The notes beneath the pieces were generated by a model, which was given only the letters and a program-made list of their open reading frames with translations, was not told the DNA's origin and ran no database searches. Position numbers and translations under genes: made by a program. Shown in pieces: positions 10,602-23,843 of a DNA stretch of 64,000 nt (position 1 is the first letter of the stretch; each line of letters starts with the position of its first letter). Source of the stretch: Alopecurus myosuroides (Eukaryota; Streptophyta; Magnoliopsida; Poales; Poaceae); NCBI GenBank assembly GCA_028641055.1, contig CM054063.1, positions 182,906,756-182,970,755 of the forward strand, written 5' to 3'.

Positions 10602-13026
10602 GTCTTCCACTTGCACAACTGGAAATAATCCGTTTGCATAAGTCCATCAAACATCTAAGAGATGTAAGTGACCACTCATGTAAACATTTGTGTTAGAGAC
10701 ATTTTTCATCAACCTCTTCTAAGGTTGTATGAATCATTTTATTATGAAGATACTCTTTCTTTCATAATATCCCTTGATCATAAGATCAACTGCTGTCCAG
10801 GCTATTCTAGGTGAAACCTTGGTACTTCAACTAAGAATACAGTTTCGTTGTTTTCACATATCATCCTGCATCTTTTGTGAAATACCACGCCTAGTCCATA
10901 TAATGAACCGATAGCCAAAACATTAGAAGTATTTAAAGTTTTACTTTTTGCTGCTATTGTTGTAGTGTTCATAAATTTATGCTTAAACCAATTAAGCAAT
11001 TCCAAAACCCTTGATATTCATATAATCACATGATTATATTTGAATCCTTGGTCAATACTTATCACATAAGTACCATGTACTTATCTCATAAGTTATTTAT
11101 AATGTAACTCTTACATTATAATCTTATTCTCCATCCTTTTGAAGAGCCATCTTCAAAATATGTCTGAGGAGAATACTCATAATAATTTGGAGCTGATTGA
11201 ACTTTTATCAGACTCAATTTTCCAACAATTATTATTTAATATGTTTTGACAGAATGCATTGTCTGATTAATTTTTACTATGATCATAAATGATAAATCAT
11301 TTGATCATTGTTCACCAATGTTTTTCAACATTAGATCTTGCATTCGAAATTCCAATTCCACTTGAGAACTTAGTTCTCTTAAGTTTCAAACTTTCGTTTA
11401 AAACTTCATGCATTTATATATCTCATAACACTTATATTAAGTTCCCCTCAGGATTTTAATCATTTTTAAATTAATAACTTTGATACCATATGTATCTTAG
11501 AAAATAATATTTTCAATGATACATCCTTTACTGTCAAACAAATCTTCTAATGATTTCTGATGACCTAGACATCATTAAAATAACTCCCACTGTCTTTAAA
11601 AGAAATCAAGAATTGTATAATTTTCCATGAAGTCAAAACAACTGTTGTTTTACTTCATAAATTATATCGCTACTCCAAAAAAATTATACCAACTGGCTTT
11701 TATTTGTATAAATAAATTTAGCCTTTGTATAATAAACTCTGTATTTAACAAAAAAAAACTTGAGTTGTACTTGGTACACAGACTCGGTCAATTTTCCTTC
11801 AAAGGAATGTATTTTTGTTAATTTCTAATACAGACTTATTATACTGATCAATGAAGCTTTGCTACAGGTCACTAGATCTTTAGTGTCAACTCTTGATTTT
11901 GTCACAAAACTATTTAAGACAAAATAAGCTTTATGATCCCTTTATTCCATCAGGAATTCCTTCAAGTTTCTGAACTTTAACTTTAATGGTATAATATACT
12001 TTTTGACTCTAAGTCATTTTGATATTTCAACCCTTCTATTATCTTTAATAATTACATCCACAATCTTTATTCAAGTCGCCTTGATGCTTTATGTGCTTTT
12101 CATGGTTAAGTATTTTTCTTGATAAGTAGCCATGCGTCAAACTGTAATGGCTCTTGGTTTTAGTCTAAAATAATTGTTAATTGCAACTGCTTCCGCTTGC
12201 ACAACTCTGATAACTATTTCCGGAGATTAATCAATCCCTTCAAGAAATACTATCCTTCCACTGAATACAACGAGGAATTAATTCCTTAATAATCACATAT
12301 CCCTAGTAACAAAATTGTGTTACTTATGAGGTGGTTTTAAATGAGGATTTCGAATGTAAAATTGGAACAATCAACAAAGTATAACTTTTTTATTTTAATC
12401 TTAGGATCAAGTTTCAATATTTCAGGAACTTCTAGATTCTAAGACTAATGTGTCCCTTTATAGTTTGTCTTTCAAAACTATGACACAAAGTAAAGACAAT
12501 AAATTTGTGCTAAAATAAAACTTATGTTACTATACTATTCCATGGGTAATATCAAGAAATTATTTGCAAAAGTATCCTTCTTAGTGTTCGACTTTGTCTC
12601 ACTCGGTCAATTATGACTTGAAAACTTTAAAGACATCACTAAGAAATAACTTCTAAAAAATTATGAAGTCCTTTTTCCCGTTGACTTCATGATCACAAAA
12701 TATTTCAGAATAAATGATATTTCATCAATTCAAAGATTTGTAACTTGATCATCCATGAAGGGATTGATCCATAATATTATAATAAGATAACCAAAACTTC
12801 GTCCTATTAATCCACAAGAGTATTACGTCGCCAAGCATGCGACCTTATTACAGTAAGTTGAGCCAAAGCTCATAAATCTTTTGAAATATACAAATGGAGA
12901 TGTCTTCATCCTTAGATGATCCTTTATGCGCCTAACTTGACGCTCATCAACACCTTTTATTCTTCTGTATCCTTACTTTTTGCAGCCCCTATATCGAACC
13001 ATATATACTAGTAAGAATAAAAAATA
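10602..13026 (-). other. Degenerate AT-rich interior of the Angela-like element
   Basis: No reading frame of note and no recognisable protease, integrase or reverse transcriptase motif in any frame that I could read. At about 2.4 kb it is too short for a complete copia pol (about 3 kb) even if decayed. Either pol was deleted or this was a non-autonomous family with unrelated filler. Confidence 0.5.
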
Positions 13027-13852
13027 TTGTTCAGGCATAACTCTTTTGGTGAATTTATCCTTTTGCCCGAGGTAGATTTTACAGTTCCTCTTCCAATGCC
13101 CTTTCTTTTTACAGAAAAAACATTCATTCTTACTCTATGCAGAATACTTGGGTTTATTCAGTGCTTTAGCACTTTTGCCCTTTCTGTTCTTTTTCTTCTT
13201 GAATGGTGTAGTCTAGGAAACCATCAATACTTGATTTGTTTCCCTCCTCACACCAGCCTCAGTAGTTTTCAGCAAAACAAGGAGTTCATTTGGTGTTTTC
13301 TCCATCCATTAACGTTGTAATTCATGATGAAACTGTTTCAAGAGGGGGGAATAACGCCAAGACCAAATATGTACTTAGCTCAGCCGGGATTGGAAATCCC
13401 AAAGCTTGAATCCTAGTCTCGTAACCAAACATCTTGATTACATGCTCTCTTACTAAGCTTGCTTCTGCCATGTGACATGACCACAAAGCCTTTGTTATTT
13501 CATAACGTTCACTATTGACTTGTGTCTGGTACATGGCCGTGAGTGCAACGATCATGTCATACACGGACATGCAATCAAATCGTTTCTGCTACTCAGGATC
13601 CATACATGTCAACATGAGACATTGAAAAACTATTACATCATCACCCATCAATGTGTGTGCATCCTTTTCTGCATCAGAAGCATCGTCATCGAGATCCTTT
13701 GGAAGAGGAGCATCAAGGACATACTCTTTCTTGATACCCCTGAGAACAATTCTCAGGGCACACAACCAATCTGCATAGTTACTTCCATTGGTAGCAAGTG
13801 GTTTCTTCTCAAGTAGTGGACCAAGGTTAATAGAGGGTACGTTACGAGTCAT
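13027..13852 (-). pseudogene. Degenerate copia gag with zinc knuckle
   Basis: Starts MTRNVPSINLGPLLEKKPL and continues with the NYADWL..RIVLRG segment typical of copia Gag. It shifts frame near 13,580, then reads ..EITKALWSCHMAEAS... A CCHC zinc knuckle (CFFCKKKGHWKRNC) is readable at about 13,045-13,135 in another frame. Gag packages the element RNA. At least two frame changes make it inactive. Confidence 0.75.
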
Positions 13853-13929
13853 GTATCTACAACAATTTAATAGTTCACTTAGACATGTTCATAGTTATTT
13901 TCTAAGAACTTGTTAAAATAATTAACTAG

Positions 13930-16900
13930 TGTGACGCCCCGAGATCGGGCACTATGCAGATTTCAGCATTCCCGCCAGAATCCACATAATAACCGATTCC
14001 AGGTTGCCACCTGTGATAACATTACAACAGTTTACGAAGAATCCACAACAACAACAGAAAAGAGATTTACAAGATGACTCAAACGAGTCAGGGATACAAC
14101 TGATACAATACAAAGATCCAAATAACAGCGGAAGAAACAACATAGCGTCCGGCTACGGACAAGATACAAATTGGACTAAGAGTCCTGAAGATAACCGAGA
14201 GCGTCCAATCCCTGCCCAGGCCAAGCCGGAGGGATTCCCAAGCTAACGTCGTCAGACTTCAAACCTGTTGACTGCAATATTGAATATGCAGCCACGAAAA
14301 AGATTCGTGGGTCAGTACGGGTAAGTACTGGCAAGTGGATAAACCATACTCACAAGATACCGGCGTAGCCAGTCATCACAAGATACAAATACTTTGGGTT
14401 CAACGGAAAGGAAAGGGATTATTGCAAATAAGCGGCAGCGGGCTGCACTAACTAACTACAGAGACTTGAAACAACTTCCGGCTACAAGAGGGGGATAAGA
14501 TAGCGTATCGAAACCAACTACAACTACTCACCAAACAAACCCATCCAATGTCACCCCCTACTAAGGAAGCAACCCAAGGATAACTCACACTGTTGGATTA
14601 AGGATGGATCAAGTTATTGTGTCAATAAGACTATTACTAGTCAAGTATCATTAGTTAGGTGTAAGTTGTTCTGAGTACTTGTTAGCCAGTACTTTCACCA
14701 AGTTAACCATAACCGCGGAAAACACGGCTTCTCGAGAAGATTTAACCCTGCAGGGGTGCACCAATTTGGCCGTACACGTAAGAATAACCCGCCAGACGGG
14801 GGATCAACCCACCAAGCGAGGTACTCAACACAACCCAACTCTGCTTCGCATCAAGCCCAAAGCACCACGTGCTGTGCGTGTGCGGCTAATCGAGCCCCAC
14901 GAAGAAAAGGGGACCCTCATAGCACTGGAAGACCACGCCGCCCTAAATGCCGACTACAAAAGTTCCACCCTGGCGCCAAGGGTTCGTACCTGCATATGCG
15001 TGCATCAAATGGAAAGCCCGAACTAAGTGTGGCGATTTGGACGAGATGCGAATCGAGTCAAATTGAGGGGGGCGCCCATACTCGCTTCCCACATGCGGTT
15101 AGTGCGCTCGTCATGGATCAGTAGACAAGACCCTATTCCTAATTAGGGTCGACACTAGCAGGCTTCAAAACCACGCCGGGCCTCCTGCCGGTGCCTTATC
15201 ATCAAATTATTATTACCCAAAACATTAACATGTTGTTGATTGAATTGAAACCCAACTAATCAAACTAAACAGGTGATAAGACGGACAACAAGACTTTAGC
15301 GCAAACAACACTAAGCATGCAACTACGACACGAGGGCCAACAGGGTAAACAAACAACAGTTAATAGGAAGTGGAGGGAAGGCTATATCATGGCTGCAAGA
15401 TAAACAATATAATAGGATCGAGACACAAGCATCGAATCAACAGGCTAGAATGAGAACAACGGAAAGAATCGGTAACAAGTGATGAAAGGCAGCCATTTGG
15501 CAGCAAGTGAGTATACTTGCCTGAGATCCAGCAAGTAGAGGTACATCCGAAGAACTTGTCGTTGCTCACATCATCTCAACGTCCTATCCGCGAAGAAGCA
15601 ACAAACCTCGACAAACACCGGATGCAACAATTACTACTACGGCAAAAGATCCAGCATGATCAAGATACGGATGCATGACAAAATGCAACAGGGGAAACAA
15701 CTTAAGCAATTTAATCGGAACCGGAGTCCGGAGAAATAGGAATTGGTTCAAGTTGTTTAGCTAACCATCAATTTAAATGTTGTTTAGCATGGAAAACAGT
15801 AAATAGGTGAGTTAAGCAATATTAAATGGAATAGGGCAACAATTAAATTAAATACCCCAACACATTCCATATTTATCTATTAGGTGAACATACATAACAC
15901 TACTACAAATGCAACATGCAAGGTGAAAACATGAACATGGATCGCATGAACAGATTAAGTGCGTTTTTCTGGTATGAAAACATATTTTATTTGTTGGATT
16001 TGGAATTAAAATGAGCAAGTTATCAAATTAGCAATTTTAATTGCATTAAATAAGAAACAGTTGTTTTCAGCAATTTAAATTATTCAAAACAGAAAACAAA
16101 GTTTATATTTGCAAAGTTTAGAGAATTTAGATTGGAAAACATATTTTACTTTTCAAATTTGGAGTTGAAATGAATTAGTTATGATTTATGCAATTAAATC
16201 AATTTAAATTGAGCCGGAAGCCCAACATCTAATTTAGGAGGTTCGAGTTATTTATCTACCCATCAAGATTAAATGTTGTTTAACATGGCGAGATAATATA
16301 AAGATGAGCTATGCAATTTTAAATGGAACCGGGACAATATTTAATTATCCCAACTCATTCCATATTTAATTATTAGGTGATATTATTATACCCCGAAACC
16401 CACAAGATGCAATGCCAACATGATGCGATGACATTTTAAATATAGTTGATATGTTATAGAAAATAGGGCATAGGTATAGGGGTTTTAGGGTTTGGGTTCG
16501 CACGTGTGGAGAGGATCTTTGTGTTCGACGCCGGAAAGAGGAGATCTTCGGGGCAACGCCGGTGCCTTCAGGACGTGGAGGAAGTAGACGAAGAAGCGGA
16601 AGTAGACGAAGTCGTCGTAGCAGGGGAAGTATACATTCCATTGTCGATGTAGTCGAAGTCGAGGTCTTCGGGTCATAGAGGAAGTAGTCGACGTAGGCGT
16701 GGTGGTGGAAGTAGTCGACGTCGAGGAAGTAGTCGTAATTGCACCACCGCATCATCGTCTTCGGGGCGTCGAGGAGATAATTGTTCTCGTGTCGTCGTCG
16801 AAGTAGTCATTCACGTCTGGAGTCGAAGTGGTCGCCGTAGTCGTGGCCGAACCGTAACAACATCGCCTTCGGGGTCGGAGGCGAACCTGACGGTCCCGGT

Positions 16901-18074
16901 CTTCGGGCGCGCACGAAGGCGGCCAATGCAAAGCGGACACGGTCGAGGGTTCGGCGAGGTGGACGTTCACGGCTCGGGGTAGCGGTACGTGTCGGCGAAG
17001 AACTCGTCGACGAGGCACGGGTCACGGACACGAAGAGCTTGACATGGACACGGCATGAAAGCATTGACCCCAACAAACCAAACATGAGCACGAACGGAAG
17101 CCCGCGAGGAGTCCAGACTCTTGCGGGATTTTTGTCGAACACCTGCAGCGCGTCAAGACGGAGTGAGCAGGGGGTCGTGGAAGACGGGCAGCTGGCAAGG
17201 AAGGGACGTCGAGGAGGCCGAGCGGAGCAGCTACAGGCGCAGGAGGTCGTCCACGTCGGCCACGGCAGTGACCGGCGCGGGGCAGCTGTGGGGGAGCTCG
17301 GCTCCCGGCGATGGAGGCGTGCGGGCGGACGGGAGGAGGCAGGGAAGGAGGAGGCGGCGTTGGGCTCGGCGGTCGTGGGGCGGAGAGGGGAGGCGACGGC
17401 CTCGAGCGGCGGTCTCCGGCGAGAGGGAGGCGCAGGTGGAGGGAGCACGGGCCGGCGGCGGCCATGGCGGGGATGGCGACGTCCGGCGGCGGGGCGGGAG
17501 CTAGGCGGCGGAGAGGAGGTGAGGGGCAGACGGAAGGGGGCGGCCGGAGCTGGGCTCGCCGGCGGGAGGACCTCGCCTTCGTCCTGGCGGCGCTCGACGG
17601 GAGGATCGATCGATCCCTCCCGTGCGTGCGGTGTGCGTGCGTGTGTAGCGTTAGGTGTGCGTGTGTTCTGGTGTGTGCGGGTGTGTGGCCTGGGTGTGTT
17701 GCGTGCGTTGAGTTGGGTGTGTGTGTTCCTGTGTGCGTTAGGGTTAGGGATTGGGCTTCCTGGTGGGCATGTTTGGCCTAGCACCCCTAAAACTTTTGTT
17801 TTTTTTTCCAGAAATTATTGAGAGAGAGATTCTAGTGAGGGTTTTAATTAGGAAAACAATGTGGGTACAATAATTTGAATAAAAAAAGAGATTTACTTAT
17901 AAGTCATGTGAAGATTGAGAAAGCAATCCAAAAAAAATATGTTGAGTTGACAATTAAATTAGCATTGAGAGAAAACAATTTTTAAGGGTAGAAAAAAAAA
18001 TGCAATGCATGATGCCATGATGCGAAAAAAAAAAAACAATTTTTTATTTTGGGGGAAAACCCCCGGGCGTTACA
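13930..18074 (-). repeat. 3' LTR of the giant-LTR element
   Basis: Three compositional zones are visible. The first 1.8 kb is mixed, then about 15,700-16,480 is very AT-rich with gcaatttaa-type words, then about 16,480-17,620 is very GC-rich with gtcgacg/gaagtag words, ending in a gtgtgtgcgtgcg stretch. Reading frames of up to 325 codons in the GC-rich zone are low-complexity (Pro, Arg, Ser, Ala or Gly) and open in several phases at once, so I do not call them genes. Confidence 0.85.
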
Positions 18075-18545
18075 GACGACACCACTAACAAGGGATTGCG
18101 CCCTCGCAATCCGCCCACGAACACGAGGGAGGGAAAAGAAGTTCGACTATCGATGCTTCCAGTTGATTCTCCTCGACACCACTAACAAGAGATTCTTGCT
18201 CGGAGTGACGACGATGTTCCTCCACCATGAATCTTCCGATGATCGAACCTATTAGGTTAAAGGCTCAGAAAACGTCCACCCACGTAGGATCCTAACACTT
18301 TGAAAGATAGACAAGAGGGGAGACTCCAAAACAAATAAGATGGGAGGGGAAATAGAATAGAGATAAGGAGAAAACGAGAATCCTATTGAGATGTTTTCCA
18401 AAATAGTTTAGCAGAAATAGTTTTTGACACTCTAGAAACAACGACCGTTAGCTAGGTTATCCTACAGACTTTGCGGACCCGTTGCTTCGATAACCATTCG
18501 TATCGAAACAATATCGGGAATCGGAACCAAGGCTCTGATACCATT
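18075..18545 (-). other. 471-bp interior of the giant-LTR element
   Basis: Holds the primer site at its right end and no open frame. The phrase gacaccactaacaag(g/a)gatt occurs twice, at 18,078 and 18,174. No purine-rich tract adjoins the left LTR (on the - strand the interior ends ..TTAGTGGTGTCGTC), so the usual plus-strand priming signal is missing or displaced. Confidence 0.75.
18531..18543 (-). other. Primer-binding site (initiator tRNA-Met type) of the giant-LTR element
   Basis: On the - strand TGGTATCAGAGCC starts two bases after the 5' LTR end, the sequence known to pair with the 3' end of plant initiator tRNA-Met. Confidence 0.85.
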
Positions 18546-21500
18546 TGTGACGCCCCGAGATCGGGCACTATGCAGATTTCAGCATTCCTGCCAGAATCCA
18601 CATAATAACCGATTCCAGATTGCCACTTGTGATAACATTACAACAGTTCACGAAGAATCCACAACAACAACAGAAAAGAGATTTACAAGATGACTCAAAC
18701 GAGTCAGGGATACAGCTGATACAATACAAAGATCCAAATAACAGCGGAAGAAACAACATAGCGTCCGGCTACGGACAAGATACAAATTGGACTAAGAGTC
18801 CTGAAGATAACCGAGAGCGTCCAATCCCTGCCCAGGCCAAGCCGGAGGGATTCCCAAGCTAACGTCGTCAGACTTCAAACCTGTTGACTGCAATATTGAA
18901 TATGTAGCCACGAAAAAGATTCGTGGGTCAGTACGGTTAAGTACTGGCAAGTGGATAAACCATACTCACAAGATACCGGCGTAGCCAATCATCACAAGAT
19001 ACAAATACTTTGGGTTCAACGGAAAGGAAAGGGATTATTGCAAATAAGCGGCAGCGGGCTGCACTAACTAACTACAGAGACTCACTATAACTTCCGGCTA
19101 CAAGAGGGGGATAAGATAGCGTATCGAAACCAACTACAACTACTCACCAAACAAACCCATCCAATGTCACCCCCTACTAAGGAAGCAACCCAAGGATAAC
19201 TCACACTGTTGGATTAAGGATGGATCAAGTTATTGTGTCAATAAGACTATTACTAGTCAAGTATCATTAGTTAGGTGTAAGTTGTTCTGAGTACTTGTTA
19301 GCCAGTACTTTCACCAAGTTAACCATAACCGCGGAAAACACGGCTTCTCGAGAAGATTTAACCCTGCAGGGGTGCACCAATTTGGCCGTACACGTAAGAA
19401 TAACCCGCCAGACGGGGGATCAACCCACCAAGCGAGGTACTCAACACAACCCAACTCTGCTTCGCATCAAGCCCAAAGCACCAGGTGCTGTGCGTGCGCG
19501 GCTAATCGAGCCCCACGAAGAAAAGGGGACCCTCATAGCACTGGAAGACCACGCCGCCCTAAATGCCGACTACAAAAGTTCCACCCTGGCGCCAAGGGTT
19601 CGTACCTGCATATGCGTGCATCAAATGGAAAGCCCGAACTAAGTGTGGCGATTTGGACGAGATGCGAATCGAGTCAAATTGAGGGGGGCGCCCATACTCG
19701 CTTCCCACATGCGGTTAGTGCGCTCGTCATGGATCAGTAGACAAGACCCTATTCCTAATTAGGGTCGACACTAGCAGGCTTCAAAACCACGCCGGGCCTC
19801 CTGCCGGTGCCTTATCATCAAATTATTATTACCCAAAACATTATCATGTTGTTGATTGAATTGAAACCCAACTAATCAAACTAAACAGGTGATAAGACGG
19901 ACAACAAGACTTTAGCGCAAACAACACTAAGCATGCAACTACGACACGAGGGCCAACAGGGTAAACAAACAACAGTTAATAGGAAGTGGAGGGAAGGCTA
20001 TATCATGGCTGCAAGATAAACAATATAATAGGATCGAGACACAAGCATCGAATCAACAGGCTAGAATGAGAACAACGGAAAGAATCGGTAACAAGTGATG
20101 AAAGGCAGCCATTTGGCAGCAAGTGAGTATACTTGCCTGAGATCCAGCAAGTAGAGGTACATCCGAAGAACTTGTCGTTGCTCACATCATCTCAACGTCC
20201 TATCCGCGAAGAAGCAACAAACCTCGACAAACACCGGATGCAACAATTACTACTACGGCAAAAGATCCAGCATGATCAAGATACGGATGCATGACAAAAT
20301 GCAACAGGGGAAACAACTTAAGCAATTTAATCGGAACCGGAGTCCGGAGAAATAGGAATTGGTTCAAGTTGTTTAGCTAACCATCAATTTAAATGTTGTT
20401 TAGCATGGAAAACAGTAAATAGGTGAGTTAAGCAATATTAAATGGAATAGGGCAACAATTAAATTAAATACCCCAACACATTCCATATTTATCTATTAGG
20501 TGAACATACATAACACTACTACAAATGCAACATGCAAGGTGAAAACATGAACATGGATCGCATGAACAGATTAAGTGCGTTTTTCTGGTATGAAAACATA
20601 TTTTATTTGTTGGATTTGGAATTAAAATGAGCAAGTTATCAAATTAGCAATTTTAATTGCATTAAATAAGAAACAGTTGTTTTCAGCAATTTAAATTATT
20701 CAAAACAGAAAACAAAGTTTATATTTGCAAAGTTTAGAGAATTTAGATTGGAAAACATATTTTACTTTTCAAATTTGGAGTTGAAATGAATTAGTTATGA
20801 TTTATACAATTAAATCAATTTAAATTGAGCCGGAAGCCCAACATCTAATTTAGGAGGTTCGAGTTATTTATCTACCCATCAAGATTAAATGTTGTTTAAC
20901 ATGGCGAGATAATATAAAGATGAGCTATGCAATTTTAAATGGAACCGGGACAATATTTAATTATCCCAACTCATTCCATATTTAATTATTAGGTGATATT
21001 ATTATACCCCGAAACCCACAAGATGCAATGCCAACATGATGCGATGACATTATAAATATAGTTGATATGTTATAGAAAATAGGGCATAGGTATAGGGGTT
21101 TTAGGGTTTGGGTTCGCACGTGTGGAGAGGATCTTTGTGTTCGACGCCGGAAAGAGGAGATCTTCGGGGCAACGCTGGTGCCTTCAGGACGTGGAGGAAG
21201 TAGACGAAGAAGCGGAAGTAGACGAAGTCGTCATAGCAGGGGAAGTATACATTCCATTGTCGATGTAGTCGAAGTCGAGGTCTTCGGGTCATAGAGGAAG
21301 TAGTCGACGTAGGCGTGGTAGTGGAAGTAGTCGACGTCGAGGAAGTAGTCGTAATTGCACCACCGCATCATCGTCTTCGGGGCGTCGAGGAGATAATTGT
21401 TCTCGTGTCGTCGTCGAAGTAGTCATTCACGTCTGGAGTCGAAGTGGTCGCCGTAGTCGTGGCCGAACCGTAACAACATCGCCTTCGGGGTCGGAGGCGA

Positions 21501-22687
21501 ACCTGACGGTCCCGGTCTTCGGGCGCGCACGAAGGCGGCCAATGCAAAGCGGACACGGTCGAGGGTTCGGCGAGGTGGACGTTCACGGCTCGGGGTAGCG
21601 GTACGTGTCGGCGAAGAACTCGTCGACGAGGCACGGGTCACGGACACGAAGAGCTTGACATGGACACGGCATGAAAGCATTGACCCCAACAAACCAAACA
21701 TGAGCACGAACGGAAGCCCGCGAGGAGTCCAGACTCTTGCGGGATTTTTGTCGAACACCTGCAGCGCGTCAAGACGGAGTGAGCAGGGGGTCGTGGAAGA
21801 CGGGCAGCTGGCAAGGAAGGGACGTCGAGGAGGCCGAGCGGAGCAGCTACAGGCGCAGGAGGTCGTCCACGTCGGCCACGGCAGTGACCGGCGCGGGGCA
21901 GCTGTGGGGGAGCTCGGCTCCCGGCGATGGAGGCGTGCGGGCGGACGGGAGGAGGCAGGGAAGGAGGAGGCGGCGTTGGGCTCGGCGGCCGTGGGGCGGA
22001 GAGGGGAGGCGACGGCCTCGAGCGGCGGTCTCCGGCGAGAGGGAGGCGCAGGTGGAGGGAGCACGGGCCGGCGGCGGCCATGGCGGGGATGGCGACGTCC
22101 GGCGGCGGGGCGAGAGCTAGGCGGCGGAGAGGAGGTGAGGGGCAGACGGAAGGGGGCGGCCGAAGCTGGTCTCGCCGGCGGGAGGACCTCGCCTCCGTCC
22201 TGGCGGCGCTCGACGGGAGGATCGATCGATCCCTCCCGTGCGTGCGGTGTGCGTGCGTGTGTAGCGTTAGGTGTGCGTGTGTTCTGGTGTGTGCGGGTGT
22301 GTGGCCTGGGTGTGTTGCGTGCGTTGAGTTGGGTGTGTGTGTTCCTGTGTGCGTTAGGGGTTAGGGATTGGGCTTCCTGGTGGGCCTGTTTGGCCTAGCA
22401 CCCCTAAAACTTTTGTTTTTTTCCAGAAATTATTGAGAGAGAGATTCTAGTGAGGGTTTTAATTAGGAAAACAATGTGGGTACAATAATTTGAATAAAAA
22501 CAGAGATTTACTTATAAGTCATGTGAAGATTGAGAAAGCAATCCAAAAAAAATATGTTGAGTTGACAATTAAATTAGCATTGAGAGAAAACAATTTTTAA
22601 GGGTAGAAAAAAAATGCAATGCATGATGCCATGATGCGAAAAAAAAAACAATTTTTTTATTTTGGGGGAAAACCCCCGGGCGTTACA
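18546..22687 (-). repeat. 5' LTR of the giant-LTR element
   Basis: Same three-zone structure as its partner. Differences are scattered, for example cattcctgcc against cattcccgcc, and gactcactataac against gacttgaaacaac near 19,082. The two copies also differ in homopolymer lengths near the right end. Confidence 0.85.
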
Positions 22688-23843
22688 ACTAGGTGCTCCC
22701 ACTAAATCTAATATTCCTCGTGATCAGAATTTATGTATTATGGAATCCACGCTCAACTTATAACCAAATAATGTATCCACCTCGATGGCTATAAGCTTGC
22801 AATGGTTAGGCCAACTTGTCAATCACAACTACCGTGATTTCCGCTTCACATTTCGGTGTATGTGCTTCGAGCTCATAACTTTCATTCCTTAGCGTCAAGA
22901 CAACCAACTGATCCTTCTGCAACAAGTGATGTCATACTGACCCCTGTATCCAGGTGATGAGTATGGATCAGCTTGATGCCAGTCTTCTGATCATAAGAAC
23001 ACATTGATCCATGTATCCAGGTGATGGACACAAACCCTAATCAGCTTGACGGTGCTACAGTTTGGAGAGCACGATCTACCTTGATATTTATATGATAAAT
23101 CACTCTAATAATCACGTATACTACGCAATCAAGGGACAGAAAGAAAACATGATAAAACATGCACGGGTAAAACTAGTGATGTAGTATAGTCCTCCTTCGT
23201 CTCCAACTGATCCCGCGTTGGCGTTGCCATGTCAAGGTTCAGGACAAGTGCAATCCTTCTCATTCCCCGACATCGCCATGATCGGGTTTAGCATGGTTTG
23301 CTAGCTACAAAACAATGTTAGGTAAAGCATCTCAAACTTATAAACTTCGAGACTATACCACATCATGTTTCCTGCAAAACAGAGTTAGGCATCCCTAACG
23401 TTTGTTTTGCGTCTTTTAGCATGGTTGTATGATCTACAAAACGGACCGTTAAGTATCCTACGCTTCCATAAGGAATAATTATTCGCATTGCTAGATTGAC
23501 ATTGCGGGGTGATTGAAACACAGACATTACGAAAACTTCTAGATCCTTAATCTAAACTTATTCAGAACCATGACCCCCGTGCGGATCCAATCCACATGCC
23601 CCTTCCACAATGTTGTTTTCGAGACCGACTATAAAGAGACCCAAAGCTACTGAAGCACTTCTTCATACTAGAATAGATATGCCTGGGGAAACTCGAACGT
23701 CCTAGTATTACCAGAAGTTTGTAAATATCTCGATATGTCGTTGAAGAACTTTCCAACGTACTTGCACAAATTTATGCGATGCCCGCACTCACCGATGCTC
23801 TATATCAGATATTTTACCTACGCATAGACCGCTCTGATACCAC
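22688..23843 (-). other. 5' leader of the Angela-like element with primer-binding site
   Basis: Non-coding. It would join to 13929 before the giant-LTR insertion. TGGTATCAGAGC at 23842-23831 (- strand) is an initiator tRNA-Met-type primer site one base from the 5' LTR. A leader of this length before gag is usual in BARE-type elements. Confidence 0.7.

Larger units (their letters stand above)
13930..22687 (-). mobile_element. Non-autonomous LTR element with giant LTRs (4.14 kb) and a 471-bp interior
   Basis: Two near-identical copies of 4,145 and 4,142 bp flank only 471 bp. Each repeat has ends TGTAACGCCC..GGGCGTCACA (- strand). A primer site matching the initiator tRNA-Met type adjoins the right-hand copy. 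The whole unit is flanked by ACTAG at 13925-13929 and 22688-22692. The flanks rejoin into the leader of the Angela-like element. So this is one insertion by an LTR-element integrase, not a tandem duplication. By eye the LTRs differ by about 30 substitutions plus homopolymer indels (about 99% identical), so it is recent. No protein is encoded; it must be mobilised in trans. LTR ends and primer site are compatible with a Del/Tekay gypsy parent, which I infer. Confidence 0.85.

Noticed and set aside
16807..17784. Long open frames on both strands (up to 325 codons), repeated at 21423-22398
   Set aside because: They lie in a GC-rich zone of an LTR, are low-complexity Pro/Arg/Ser or Gly/Arg sequence, overlap in several phases, and differ in length between the two LTR copies.
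13930..22687. Tandem segmental duplication of 4.1 kb
   Set aside because: The ACTAG target duplication flanks the pair as a unit, a primer-binding site lies between the copies, and the ends are TG..CA. This is one LTR insertion.
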